NCBI GenBank assembly: GCA_027924585.1
Contig: BSBM01000232.1
Coordinates: forward strand, 24,277,501-24,341,500
Direction: 5' to 3'
Length of the DNA: 64,000 nucleotides
Origin: Larix kaempferi
Lineage: Eukaryota > Streptophyta > Pinopsida > Pinales > Pinaceae
Of the stretch, positions 11,172 to 21,818 are shown in pieces (positions within the stretch are counted from its first letter, which is position 1; the number at the start of each line of letters is the position of its first letter). Made by a program: the position numbers and the translations under genes. The notes under the pieces are model-generated. The model did no database searches, had not been told where the DNA came from, and saw nothing but the letters and a program-made list of their open reading frames with translations.

Positions 11172-12940
11172 TTTCCCTAGTTTTTTACCTTTTTGAGCAA
11201 TTGCTTGGGTGATTAGGTCTCTTCAAGTGTTATTTTCTTTTGAATTTTTATCTTCTCTAATCATTACTCAGAAGCATTTTGAGCCTAAGACCTAATCCAT
11301 CCTTGGATCTAGGAAAAACCATTCATTTTCCCAACTTTCCAGAAACCCCCCCCCCCCAAAGGAGCTTATAGAGCAAATATTCTTGATTTTTGCGCCCCTC
11401 TCAGTTGTCTAGGGAGAGACAATCGCAAATTTTTCACCCTCTGCTAGTCTTCTAAGCAGCGAAAATCCCACTTTTTCGCTTTGTCTGTGAAGGGAAGGGA
11501 GCAATATTTCCCTGATTGGGCCATTTTTGGGTCTGTTGGCTTGGTTTTGCTTAGTCTTTTGCTTCAAATTTGTTTGTGTGATCCTTTGCTACCTAATTGA
11601 AGTGGTGTATGCTCTTGATCAGAGCATTTGATTGCTTTTTGAATCCTTTTGAGATCCATGTTGGTTTTGGTCAATCCTTGGAAGCTTAAAACCAACTTAG
11701 GTTAACCTAATCCTCTGTTAAGTTCATCATTTCTCTGACTTGGTTCCTTTTGTTCATTGGCATGTAAGCCTCTATTACACTAAGTCCAACATCCTCAAAG
11801 CTTGTTTGGATCTATTTGGGACCTACTTGAGTGGTTTGGAAATTGAAGTGTTGCTTGAGCCTTTTATATCCAAATTTCCTGGTTGTCTTTGTTTTGGGTG
11901 AAATCACCAATCCCTTAAAATCCCATGAGTTTGTAGCCCTATTCTAACTCATCCTTACCATCTGATTTCATTTGGATTGAACACTTAAAGTTTGAAAAAG
12001 ACCTATTTTCATTGTTTAGTTTTTGTGAGTTTGCAAGTTTTGGATAACTTGGGATTTATGTGTGTAAATTGCAAGAGTTGGAGACATATCCTTGATTGGA
12101 TTCTTTGATCTTGTTTGCTTGTTTGAGTGCTTGTTTCCCTCATCTTCTTTGATTTTGTACCTCGTGTAAGTGTCATTTATTCCTTTCATTTCAATTGAAA
12201 GCAAAACAAAGAAGTTTTTAGAATCTTTTGTACAATTCAAAGTTCTTGGAAAAAGAAGAAAACAAAAAATGTTTGCATTCTACTTTTTGAGTTTAGTTTT
12301 GGTGTGATTGAAAGCATTGAAAAATAAAGGTGATTGCATTCTAGTTAATGGGTGGGTCATTTTTTAGCTTGCATTTTGAAGCAAAGTAAATTGTATTTTG
12401 AATCGTGTATCCTACAGTTTCTTTGAATCATGTATTAAATCATCTTTTGGATTCAAAGAGTAGTTTATATTTCTTGCATTGGGTATATGCATTTGGGAAA
12501 GGAAAATACTCTCTTATTTACCATAGCTATCACTGATAAAAACATTAAAACTTCCCATTTCATTTTTTGGTGCATGGTTTAAAGTCGAGTCAAAACACCA
12601 TCTAGTCCACTTCCACTTACCCTATTGAGTAAGCATAAAAAAACAAGGAATATAATCTAAAATCAATTAGACTTTTTATTTTATAGAAAACCAACAAGCC
12701 TAGGATTTTAGGGCCTTGGTTGTAGGGTGGAGAGTAAATTCTCCAATGCCACTGAAACAAAACTAGGAACACTAATGAGCGAAAATCAATTGGTAATGTT
12801 AAGTGATTGTTGGGAAAGCTCCTCTAACATAGGAGTCAAGTGATAGGAGAAGTCGAGAAGAGTGCTCAGATCGGTCCCCAACATTCTCTCTCGATGGGGT
12901 TATGCGAGTTAGGGAGTAATCTTAGTAGTGGCAAGTCAAC
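11172..12940 (+). other. Non-coding internal region of outer Tat-like element
   Basis: I see no gag or pol similarity; the sequence is T-rich with many stops in every frame and a run of 12 C (11346-11357). Confidence 0.55.
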
Positions 12941-12972
12941 TTTGGCTTTGCATGCTTCATCACCATGAGAGG
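12941..12972 (+). repeat. 3' LTR of outer element, left piece
   Basis: TTTGGCTTTGCATGCTTCAT and following bases match 10131-10162 of the 5' LTR and stop at AGAGG, where the nested element begins. The matching sequence resumes at 23413. Confidence 0.75.
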
Positions 12973-14582
12973 TGTTAGAACCTATTTTGGTTTCCACCAA
13001 GGAAATAATCAGAAAGCCCAAAACTGGCTAGTTGCCAAGCGATTTCGAGCCAAATAATAGAGCCACAATGGAAAGAACGAGAAAAACCAGCCATAAAAGT
13101 GTCTTCCACAACTAAAAGGGATTAAACGGGCTTCTTCCACAACAAAAGGAGATTGGATGGCAAGGATTGAAGAGCGGATCGGATCAACGGTTAAAATGGC
13201 GTTCCGCAAGCCCATTTTTCCGTTCCCGCAATCTGCATTGCAGATTGTGGGTTGTAGAGTGACAATTTTCCGGGAGCGCAAAGATAAGTTTCTGCATTCC
13301 GCATTCTGCATTGCGGATTTCGGATTGCAGAATGATGATTTTACAAAGGGAGAAAAAGTAGGTTTCCGCATTCCACATTGCGGATTGCGGATTGCGGAAA
13401 GGTAATTTTCCAGAAGTCATAGAGTTGAGATTCCAAATCCCGCATTCCACGTGGCGGATTGCGGATTGCGGAAAGGTCATTGCGGAAGGGCAATTGTGGA
13501 AAGGTCGTTGCGGAAAGGCCGTTGCGGAAGGGAAATTGCGAAAAGAGAATTGTGGATCGGAGCAGGTTTCGTAGAACAAATCGCGACCACCAGGAAATAA
13601 ATATTCTCGCAAGAAGGTGGCGCGTTTCAGAGCAGCAAGGGGGGTCTGTTTCAGTTTCCTGTCCTAATCAATCTAAAACAACCCAATTCGAAGGACGAGC
13701 AGGCGGCTTCAGAGGCCCAATGGTGCACTCCCAGTGCGTGAAATCCCCCACCATCACTCCGAGCAGAATCAGGGTGTGTTGATTCGGACGGCTTGGCTCG
13801 TGCGGCCTCATCATTCCCTGTGCAAGTTTGTTTTGAATTAGTTAGGATATTTTGATGCTCTGTAATCCTATAAAGGCAAGGTCCGAAGTAGACCAAAAGG
13901 TTGGAAGTTTTTGTATCAGAGAGATTACTGTTCTACGTATGTATTGAGCTCGTCTTCTTAATTCAATGAGAAGACCCGATTATGGAGCTTGAGATTCCTA
14001 TGATGTGGGTTCTGATGTCTGTTATTTCCTATGTATGTGTCCTGTCTTTGTATTTCCATTAATTGTTTTCTTCTGCAGTACCTAAAGATCAAGATTACAT
14101 GGTCTGGAATTCATGTCCACATGATCCAAATGCATATGACTACGTATTCCACCATTTCCTCTAAAATTTGTAGGTTAGAATTCATTTTTAGATGCTCTAG
14201 CTTGTGATGAATATGTTTTCCTTTTTTTTCCTCCATCTATTGATCAATGCGACTTGAAAGAACCACATCTACCTTGCCTCTTGCCCCTACATTCGTGGTC
14301 TGAATCCGTCATTTGTGACTGTAATCCTACCAAATTTGACTCCATGCCCAACTGTCCTCTGTTCTTAACCCCAACCAACCAAAAAACTTCATTGTTGGAA
14401 GGTCTAGCCACCACCTTACCAAATAACGCAGCCTATTCAAGCTATATCCTATTGTTGGAAGCGATAAAGAGAGGTCCATCTCTATGTTTGGGAAGGCTAG
14501 TTCCCAACCACTAAAGATTGGTTTGCAACAGTTAGCTCATGGTCTTTCCTGCTGCAACCCAGGAAAATCTTGATTGATAACA
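12973..14582 (+). repeat. 5' LTR of inner Tat-like element (1610 bp)
   Basis: It starts TGTTAGAACCTATTTTGG and ends TTGATTGATAACA, matching 21819-23407. The stretch 13200-13560 is packed with GCGGATTGCGGATTGCGG-type repeats like those in the minisatellite at 1694. Confidence 0.92.
13869..13876 (+). promoter_or_regulatory. Putative LTR TATA box
   Basis: TATAAAGG in the context CCTATAAAGGCAAGG is conserved in the 3' LTR at 22686-22693. It is a reasonable TATA box for the element transcript; no experimental support. Confidence 0.55.
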
Positions 14583-14584
14583 TT

Positions 14585-14603
14585 TTGGCGACTCCGTTGG
14601 GGA
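14585..14603 (+). promoter_or_regulatory. Primer binding site, Tat/Ogre type
   Basis: TTGGCGACTCCGTTGGGGA begins two bases after the 5' LTR. It differs by one base from the site of the outer element. Confidence 0.88.
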
Positions 14604-14858
14604 GAATCTATGGTTTTCACAGTATTAAATTAGACCTCTGAGGGAAAACAAAGAGTTTGGCATTCCAAGGTTGTATCATTTTCCCTGGCGACTCCAACTT
14701 TCAAATAGGCGATTCCACTAGAGAGTGGCATCATCTTAATAAGTTATATCAGACCAGAGCTGATTGCTGATGGTGAACAGTAGTCAGATGCCTAGAGGGT
14801 CCTACATAATTCACCTGGTGACTCCATCTTTCAAGTCGACAAGCTCATAGAAGGAAGT

Positions 14859-16456
14859 ATGGTTTCCAAGAGGATACCTACTAGAAGTCATCCAGAATCA
14901 GAGCTGCCAAAGCTTACATCAGATTCAGAGAAAGTCATCAAGAAATCAAAGAAAAGCCAAACAGGTATTTCTCCGTTAACTAGGTCCTTTTATTTACCTA
15001 AAAAAGAAGCACATGTTGTAGAAAGGGCCTCCTCATATTTAAGGACTGACTCCTCTCCATTTAGGTCTAGATCTGAGACTGATCTAAGAGGAGCCCTGTT
15101 TGACCAAAGAAAGTTCCTGACACAGTGTACAAGTGCCTTGTGGGAAACTTAACAACCAAAGAAGAAAATAAGGGCCTATTCCCCTTCATTAGGGATACCA
15201 GCAAGAATCCACAACCCCTGAATATTCCTCCCCCCTGCTCCCAAGCAAAACCCAAGAGCTATGGCTACCAGATTTGCCCCTTGAGCCCTCCCACCAAATT
15301 TCGATGACCTACCTGTGGTATATGCCCAATGCCTCATAGATTTGATGGGGAGGGAAAAAAATTTGCACAACAGCATGTGGACCCCTTTGTTGATTTTATA
15401 GACCTATAGGAGGTAGATGAAGATGATGCCAAGATGAGGTTATTTTCCCAAAGCCTTGCAGGGGAAGTGAAGAAGTGGTTTAAGTCCCTTCCCAATGGAG
15501 GAATTAATACCTATGAAAGATTTGAACAAGTTTTCAACTAAACCCCCTCCAAATCCTCACTCAATATTAAAAAACTAAGAAAACAAATGTTGAGACAGTC
15601 CAAGAATTCTCAGCAAGGTTCGTGAGGATGTACAACTCTATCCCAGTGGACATTAAACCTCCTGTGGGGGAAACCAAGCTTCATTTCGCCAATTGTTTTG
15701 ACAGTGACTTCAATCTCACGCTAAGAGAAAGAAGATATGCCACTCTTCCAGATATGATAAAAGATGCAATAGAAGTGGAAGCTAACCCGATGGCCTCTGG
15801 TAAAATCAAACACATGAACGAGGCTGAGAAAAAGAGATGTAATGAAGCAATGCAGCCTTCCACATCCCAGTCCATGGATGCCAAATTTGAGCAGATGCTG
15901 AGAACTATGGAGACACTGGTGGATAGGATCTCCCTAGACAATAAGCCTCCTTCCAGATAAAACCCAGAGCCTCAAGCTCGAAATAACAATCTCAGAAGGC
16001 CCCCTGGCCCACAAGGAAGACCTAGAGAGCCAAGAGACCCTAGAAACCCTGAGAATCATCCAATCAGACCACCTTTTGCTGAGAACCTTATAGACGAAGA
16101 AGAAGAAGATATGCATCATGAAGACCATATCCATCTCTTGGATCAGACCCCACATCAGTTCTATTTGACTAAGGGCGATCATGACCAATCCTTCCTGCAA
16201 TCTGATGGCGGCCCAGAGGAATCAGAAGTTGATCAATCCCATAAGGGACTCCACAATTCCATCTATGAGTTTGAGAGGCAGCACAATTTGAGAAGTAAAA
16301 ATATAACAGTAGAACGAGGAAAGGTTGTTGTTGATCCATCCTCTTCTCAGCTACAAAGAAAAGGATCCCCTGGGAGAAAAGACCCAAAGATCACAATCTT
16401 AGATAAGACGCTAGGGGAGGGATCAGAGGCTCTCAAGAAGAATCCAGAGTGGGGAG
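14859..16456 (+). pseudogene. gag of inner Tat-like element, broken
   Basis: An opening frame at 14859-15150 (basic, Ser/Lys-rich) is followed by Gag-like sequence in several frames. Residues FSQSLAGEVKKWF and a Tyr-x-Arg-Phe-Glu-x-Val-Phe stretch near 15450-15540 fit the retrotransposon Gag core (SL-G-A-x-x-WF...F). Further Gag sequence runs 15622-15957 and 15960-16455. In-frame stops interrupt it, for example the TAG near 15410, TAA near 15541 and TAA at 15958. The final frame runs straight to the solo LTR at 16457 and resumes, in phase, at 17477. Gag would form the particle that carries element RNA; this copy cannot. Confidence 0.8.
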
Positions 16457-17471
16457 TGTTATAGAAATTTCTTCCTGCAGATAAGAAGAAACTCTCTTAG
16501 GCTAGATTAGGATGTAACTAGTTCTAATCTAAGACAATTGGGAAACAAAAGCTACCTCAAATCCTAAAGTAAGCTTATACAACAAGATTGAATGTACTTG
16601 GTAGAAATAGAAGGAACCTTCGATTAGATGTTTGTACCGCTTCAAGCTCTGATCCCGAATCTCCCAAGTAGAACCTGTCAAGATCAAACAAGGAACAAGC
16701 ATGCAATCTCCCAAATACCTTGAAGTAAAGGTTAGGTTCAAATCTAACTAGATACACTTCATGCCAAAGATTCACACACAATGCACATGAAATGGGAAAC
16801 AAGACAAGTTATCTTTATTGAGAAGCTTGAAAAACACTTACATAGGGTTGCTTGATGTCCAAGCCATCTCCAGCTCCAAGAATTCCTCCCTCTAGCTATC
16901 TCTGCAAATATCCTAAGATCATAGGTTGGATGCCCTAAGTAGTTTCCCCTTGGCTCATGGATGGCCTCTCTTTTATAGAACTTGGAGAAGTTAACCATAA
17001 GGAGAGGAAGGTGGATCTAGTGATGGTTTAGTGGATCATCCAAGCTAAACAGAGAGAGGAGGTTGAGATCGAATCAGGGGTGTCAATCCCAAGGTAATCT
17101 CACGGAAGGTACAGATCCAAATCCCAAGGCCAAGGGATAAATCAGGATTTTGCACCCCAAACACTGAGCATAACGCGAAAATTTGATGATTTTCTCGGGT
17201 CAAAGGTTATGCAGGGCGTGAAAATGTGATATTTTCGCGGGATGATAGATATGCAAGGCACGAAAATCAAGGTAAACAAGGGTCTAGAAGGTGACACTTG
17301 GCTTAGTAAGTTGTTTCTCGGTCAATAAGAAGTGACTTTATCTCCAAGGTGTCCATATGAGACCAAGGAGGGTGCCGACAACACCTAACATTCATTAGGG
17401 AGAAATGTTGCTAGGTCACATGGTACAAAGATGCGACACTAGAGCCCGAAGTGTAACTTTGAGGTATAACA
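16457..17471 (-). mobile_element. Solo LTR inserted antisense in gag-pro
   Basis: The 1015-bp insert starts TGTTATAGAAATTTC and ends GAGGTATAACA on the plus strand, giving the TG...CA inverted ends of an LTR. It is flanked by GGGAG on both sides (16452-16456, 17472-17476). A TATA-like TTCTATAAAAGAGAGG lies on the minus strand (about 16968-16983), so the LTR points opposite to its host. No internal region or second LTR is present. It probably arose by LTR-LTR recombination after insertion. Confidence 0.88.
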
Positions 17472-17476
17472 GGGAG

Positions 17477-18315
17477 ATGAAAGTAGTACAGAGGCAGTAG
17501 AAAGGGTCCATTCCGCTTTTAGCTTAGAAAGTGAAATATCTAAGATTAAGATCTCCATCCCTTTACACAAGTTGGTCAAGAACTCAGGATATAAAGACCA
17601 GATCCTTAAAGCACTAAATGGCGGAGAAGGAAAGCAGCCTGATACCTTCAACCTGGAAGATGACAATCCTTCCCTTTTCTTTGATCCCCATGTGGAAAAT
17701 ACTTCAGAAAAGTATGTCCCTCCCTTCTATATCAGTCCGAATATACATGATCACATCCTACACAATGCCATGTTTGACTTGGGAGATTCTCATAATCTCA
17801 TGCCAAGTTCAGTGGTGGAAAGACTAGGATTAGAAATCACAAGGTCGTACAAGGATTTGTTCTCCTTTGATTCTAGGAGGGTCCCATGCGTGGGGATGAT
17901 CAAGGACATGGTGGTATCACTCACTCAAATACCAAAAAAGAATATCATCATGGATGTAGTGGCGGCAGATATTCCACCAAAGTTTGGGATGTTGTTGTCT
18001 AGATCCTGGACCTCAAAGTTGAAAGGAACCATGCAGATGGATATGTCCTACACCACCATCCCTATTTTTGGAGAGCACAGGAGGCTGTACAGAGAGCATA
18101 GGCTATCCTATGTAGTAAGCAGCAAGGACAGGCCTGATAATCACCCCATATTCGCCGTGGACACTGATATAGGTACTTCAATTCTTTGCTATGAGCCAGT
18201 CTCGAGAGAAGAAAGTGGGCAAGTTACCAAATTGCCTGGAGTGGATGATGAAGCTAATAATGAAAATGAGGCACTGTGCCTGGACAACGCTGCCAATGCA
18301 GAGGATAGTGGGTAG
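17477..18315 (+). pseudogene. Gag-protease region of inner Tat-like element
   Basis: This open frame continues the Gag frame interrupted by the solo LTR: leaving out the LTR and one GGGAG copy keeps the phase. The retropepsin active site is MFDLGDSHNLMP, with the catalytic Asp at 17776, followed by the flap-like and MLLSRSW motifs (MLLGRxW in relatives). The family cleaves the polyprotein. A TAG at 18313-18315 ends the frame before the RNase H domain. The catalytic Asp and Gly are present, so this domain may have been intact until recently. Confidence 0.85.
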
Positions 18316-18396
18316 TTGGGGGCAGAAGACTGCCATAAGAAGACAGAGCTAGAGGCCGAAACTGTCTTGGAAACCCAAAAAGAAGATCATTGAGTC

Positions 18397-18988
18397 ATGA
18401 GATTTGACGGGGCCATAAATAAAGAAGGAGCTGGAGCTGGGGTGTACTTGGGTCATGAGATTTGACTATTAAAATAATGTGGTAGAATATGAAACTTTAT
18501 TGTTGGACTTGAGTATACTTAAATACCTGAAAGCTAAAAAGGTCAAAGTCTATGGAGATGCAGAGCTAATAATCCAACAGCTGAAAGGCAACTATGAGGC
18601 TAAAAATCCCAGACTAAAATCTTACAGGAATGTTGTGTGGGACATGTTTGACAATTTCTTCACAGAGCATGATATCTTTTTTATTCCCAGAGAACAAAAT
18701 ACAGTGGCAGACACTCTAACCAGCTCTACTATCAGATTTCAACTCCCTACCTATCCTTCCAGGACTCACATGATTAACATAAGGCATAGACCCTCTGTCC
18801 CAGACAACACTAAGCATTGGAAAATATTTGAAGACGACCAACAGATAAAGAAATTTCTAGAAATGACCGAAGAGTTTTCCACCACGCAGATCGACCAGGA
18901 GAACTATGAAGGTGAGGAGTGGGAACCTGATCCACCAGAGCCCCAAGCCACTATGGGGGGGGGAAGAGATCCTGCAGTTGAAGAGTAA
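18397..18988 (+). pseudogene. Archaeal-type RNase H domain, frameshifted
   Basis: The first strand reads RFDGAINKEGAGAG (18400 on), in the same frame as the protease. After a frameshift, VVEYETLLL, KVYGDAELIIQQ and EQNTVADTL follow at 18479-18740. These give the four acidic residues Asp-Glu-Asp-Asp expected of an RNase H active site. The pattern matches the additional (archaeal-type) RNase H known in Tat-lineage elements, which would remove RNA from RNA-DNA hybrids. Here it lies before RT, not after the ordinary RNase H. A 14-bp repeat TCATGAGATTTGAC (18395 and 18453) flanks the break. The tail to 18988 is an acidic linker ending near a run of nine G that shifts the frame. Confidence 0.75.
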
Positions 18989-19560
18989 CTGCATCCCCAA
19001 AGGATTGGTGCCTTTGGAGAAACTGTTTGATGAAAATGATGTTTCCAAGAATCACAAGGTTACTCCAAACCCCAACGAGGTAGAAGACTGTAACATTGGG
19101 AGTGGCGAAGAGCCCAAAGTTGTCAAGCTGTCAAAGTCTCTGACCCCGGGTACCAAGGGAGACTATATAGGTTTAATGAAGAAGTTCTCTGATGTGTTTG
19201 CATGGTGATATGAAGACCTTAAAGAATATGACACGGTGGTCATCCAGCATACCATACCAGTCAAAACTGGCGAGAAGCCATTTAAGCAGAAGCTGAGAAG
19301 GATGAATCCCATGCTGCTCCCATTGATTGAAAAAGAAGTAAAGAGGTTGTACGAAGCCAAAATCATAGTCTCCTTGAGGTTTTCGAAGTGGGTGTCCAAC
19401 ATTGTCCCAGTGAGAAAAAAGAATGGTGAAATCAGATTGTGTATCAACTTTAGAAATCTCAACAAAGTATCCCTAAAAGACAACTACCCCTTGCCCTAAA
19501 AGACAACTACCCCTTGCCCAAAATGGACCACATTTTGCAGAAGGTTGCAGGGGTAGAAAA
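18906..19560 (+). pseudogene. RT N-terminal half of inner Tat-like element
   Basis: After an acidic linker the frame shows KFSDVFAW then a TGA (19207-19209) and YEDLKEYDT, followed by HTIPVKTGEKPFKQKLRR and the RT fingers motif VRKKNGEIRLCINFRNLN. A 23-bp tandem duplication (19471-19516) introduces a stop and shifts the frame. The sequence then reads DNYPLPKMDHILQKVAGVEN and breaks off. The palm region with the catalytic Tyr-x-Asp-Asp box is missing: the next residues (19561) belong to the part after it. By family comparison roughly 90-110 residues are deleted. No reverse transcriptase activity is possible. Confidence 0.85.
19471..19516 (+). repeat. 23-bp tandem duplication in RT
   Basis: CCCTAAAAGACAACTACCCC plus TTG occurs twice in tandem (19471-19493, 19494-19516). 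Since 23 is not a multiple of three, it shifts the frame; the junction also creates a TAA stop. Confidence 0.93.
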
Positions 19561-20345
19561 TTCGGGATCTCCCTAAATCCTAAGAAGCCGGATTTTTCCA
19601 TGCAAGCGGGCAAGTTGTTGGGTCACATAATATCTAGAGATGGGATCAAAATTGACTCAGACAGGGCAAATGCAATACAGAAGATTGATCTCCCCGGGAA
19701 CAAAAAGGAAGTCCAATCCTTCCTAGGCACAATGAAATTCTTAAGGAGATTCATTCCCAATTTTGCAGAAATCATGAGGACAATCACCTGCATGCTTAAG
19801 AAAGATATTCAGATAAGGTGGACTATTGAATCCAGGAAGGCATTTGAAGATATAAAAAGAGCAATCGTTGAAGCACCTATGCTTACTAGTCCTGATTTTA
19901 GCAAAGAGTTCCTCATGTTCTCTTTAACCTATGAGCATTTCATAGCTGGCGTACTTCTATAGAAAAATCAGGAAGGAGTTGAGAAGCCCATATATTTCTT
20001 CAGCAAATCTATCAAGGATGTCGATCTCAAGTACAACATGATGGAAAAGAAAGCCTATGCCATGATCAAATCTTTGAAGGACTTCAGAGTGTATGTTCTG
20101 CATTCCCATACTGTGGCTTATGTCCCTAATGCTGTTGTGAAAGATATATTGACACAACCTAGTCCAGAGGGCAGAAGGGCCAAGTGGATAGCTGTGCTAC
20201 TGGAGTATGACTTAGAGATCAAACCTACAAAGTTGATCGAAGGACAAGGACTGGCCAAGCTCATGGCTGAATCAAATTGGGATTCAATGAATGTGAACTT
20301 GGTGTCTCACATACTGGAGGAAACTGCCCAAGGTCCCCTACCTTA
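19561..20345 (+). pseudogene. RT C-terminus and RNase H of inner Tat-like element
   Basis: It opens with FGISLNPKKPDF and LLGHIISRDGIKID, then FLGTMKFLRRFIPNF, the RT thumb/connection of Ty3-type elements. RNase H follows: YFFSKSIKDVDLKYNMMEKKAYAM, then YVPNAVVKDILTQPSPEGRR and WIAVLLEYDLEIKPTKLIEGQG, all typical of Tat-lineage pol. The usual first catalytic Asp (Ser-x-x-Asp-His) reads Tyr-Glu-His at about 19930, and a TAG interrupts at 19960-19962. The domain is probably inactive. Confidence 0.87.
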
Positions 20346-20424
20346 AGTATCAAATAAATTCATGTCCTCTCGTTGGTATTCTGACGTTATATATGTTTTG
20401 TAGAACTTACAAGCACCCCCTGAG

Positions 20425-21645
20425 ATGGGAAAAAGCAAATATAGATCCACCAAGTTGAGGGATGAAAAATTTTGCATACTAAATGAGGGTCTCTATTGGA
20501 AAGACCTTGGGGGTGTCCTATTGAACTGAATAGTGGAAGATGAGGCCAAAGCGACCTTGAAAGAATTCCATAGAGGCGTCTGTGGGGGGCACCATTACTG
20601 GAAGGCCACTGCCAACAAAATTCTCAGGGCAGGGTTCTATTGGCCCACTATGTTCAAAGATTCTTACAGGGAAATATATTCCTGCCACAAGTGCCAAGTT
20701 TTCGAACGAAAGAGAAAGCTCTTGTCCATTCCTTTGAAACCTATATCTATAGAAACCGCTTTTCAGCAGTGGGGGATCGACTTCATTGGTGAAATTTTCC
20801 CCAATTCCTTCGGAAAACACAAGTGGATATTGACTTCCACTGACTACTTCACCAAATGGATTGAGGCAGGTACCTACCAAGCAGGTCACAGACACAGTGA
20901 TCATAAAATTCCTGGAGGAAAATATCATGTCTCGGTTTGGTTGACCTGTTAAAATAATCACTGAGAATGCACAATCTTTCAAATCCAAGAAGATGGTCAA
21001 ATTATGTGACCGGTTCCACATAAAGTTGGGCCATTCTATTACTTACTACCCTCAGGGAAATGGGTTGGCTGAATCTTCTAACAAGAGTCTGGTAAGAATA
21101 ATCAAGAAGTTACTGCAAGAAAATAAAAGGGCTTGGCACACCAAGCTAACATTCGCTTTGTGGGCCGATAGGATCACCTCTAAGAGATCCATTGGAACAT
21201 CTCCTGTCAAGTTAGTATATGGAACAGACGTAGTATTCCCTAATTCCCTTAGAGGGCCTGCAATGAAGCTGCCACAGGAACGGGAAAAAGAGTCGAACCC
21301 TGAGCTAAGGAGAGCCAGCCAGCTGGTCGAAATACATGAAATCAGAGACAGGGTGTAGGATGATATTATGCGCACTCAGGATAGAATTAAAAGGAATTTT
21401 GACCGAAAAACCAAGGCCGATGATTTTCAGATAGGAGATTTGGTGTTGAAATGGGATGCTCGGGGAGAAGACCAGGCCCAAAAGTTCGACAACCTCTGGT
21501 AGGGGCCCGATACGATCATCGTCCGCCTTGGGATACGATCATCGTCCGCCTTGGGAGTAATGCTTTCTTCTTGCAAGATGGAGATGATGAACTAGTCGGC
21601 AATAGACCCGTCAATGGGCAGTTCTTGAAACATTATTTCAAGTAA
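20425..21645 (+). pseudogene. Integrase of inner Tat-like element
   Basis: The zinc-binding part is FHRGVCGGHHYW ... CHKCQ (His-His-Cys-Cys). The core has QWGIDFIGEI with the first catalytic Asp. The second motif reads ITENAQSF where relatives have ITDN, so Asp is replaced by Glu. LAESSNKSL holds the third acidic residue. At least three frames are used (20533-20952, 20993-21358, 21451-21645), with stops at 20526, 20950 and 21356. A 25-bp local duplication (TACGATCATCGTCCGCCTTGGGA type) is present at 21510-21558. The C-terminal part keeps NFDRKTKADDFQIGDLVLKWD. The enzyme would insert element DNA; this copy cannot. Confidence 0.88.
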
Positions 21646-21818
21646 AAGAGCAAGTCCACCGTCCCACCTTCACTATACATTGCCATCTTTTGATTTTCAG
21701 AATAGTCATGTTTCATTTTTTGTTTCATAATAAAGAAAGGCGGGAAAGGAAGCAAGGGCCACTAGTCTACATGTTCTTGCTACCTCCCATGGAGGATAGC
21801 ATCCCCCGTTGGACCCGT

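Noticed and set aside
13009-13612. Overlapping open frames on both strands in the inner LTR
   Set aside because: They come from the GCGGATT repeats and recur in the other LTR with different breaks.
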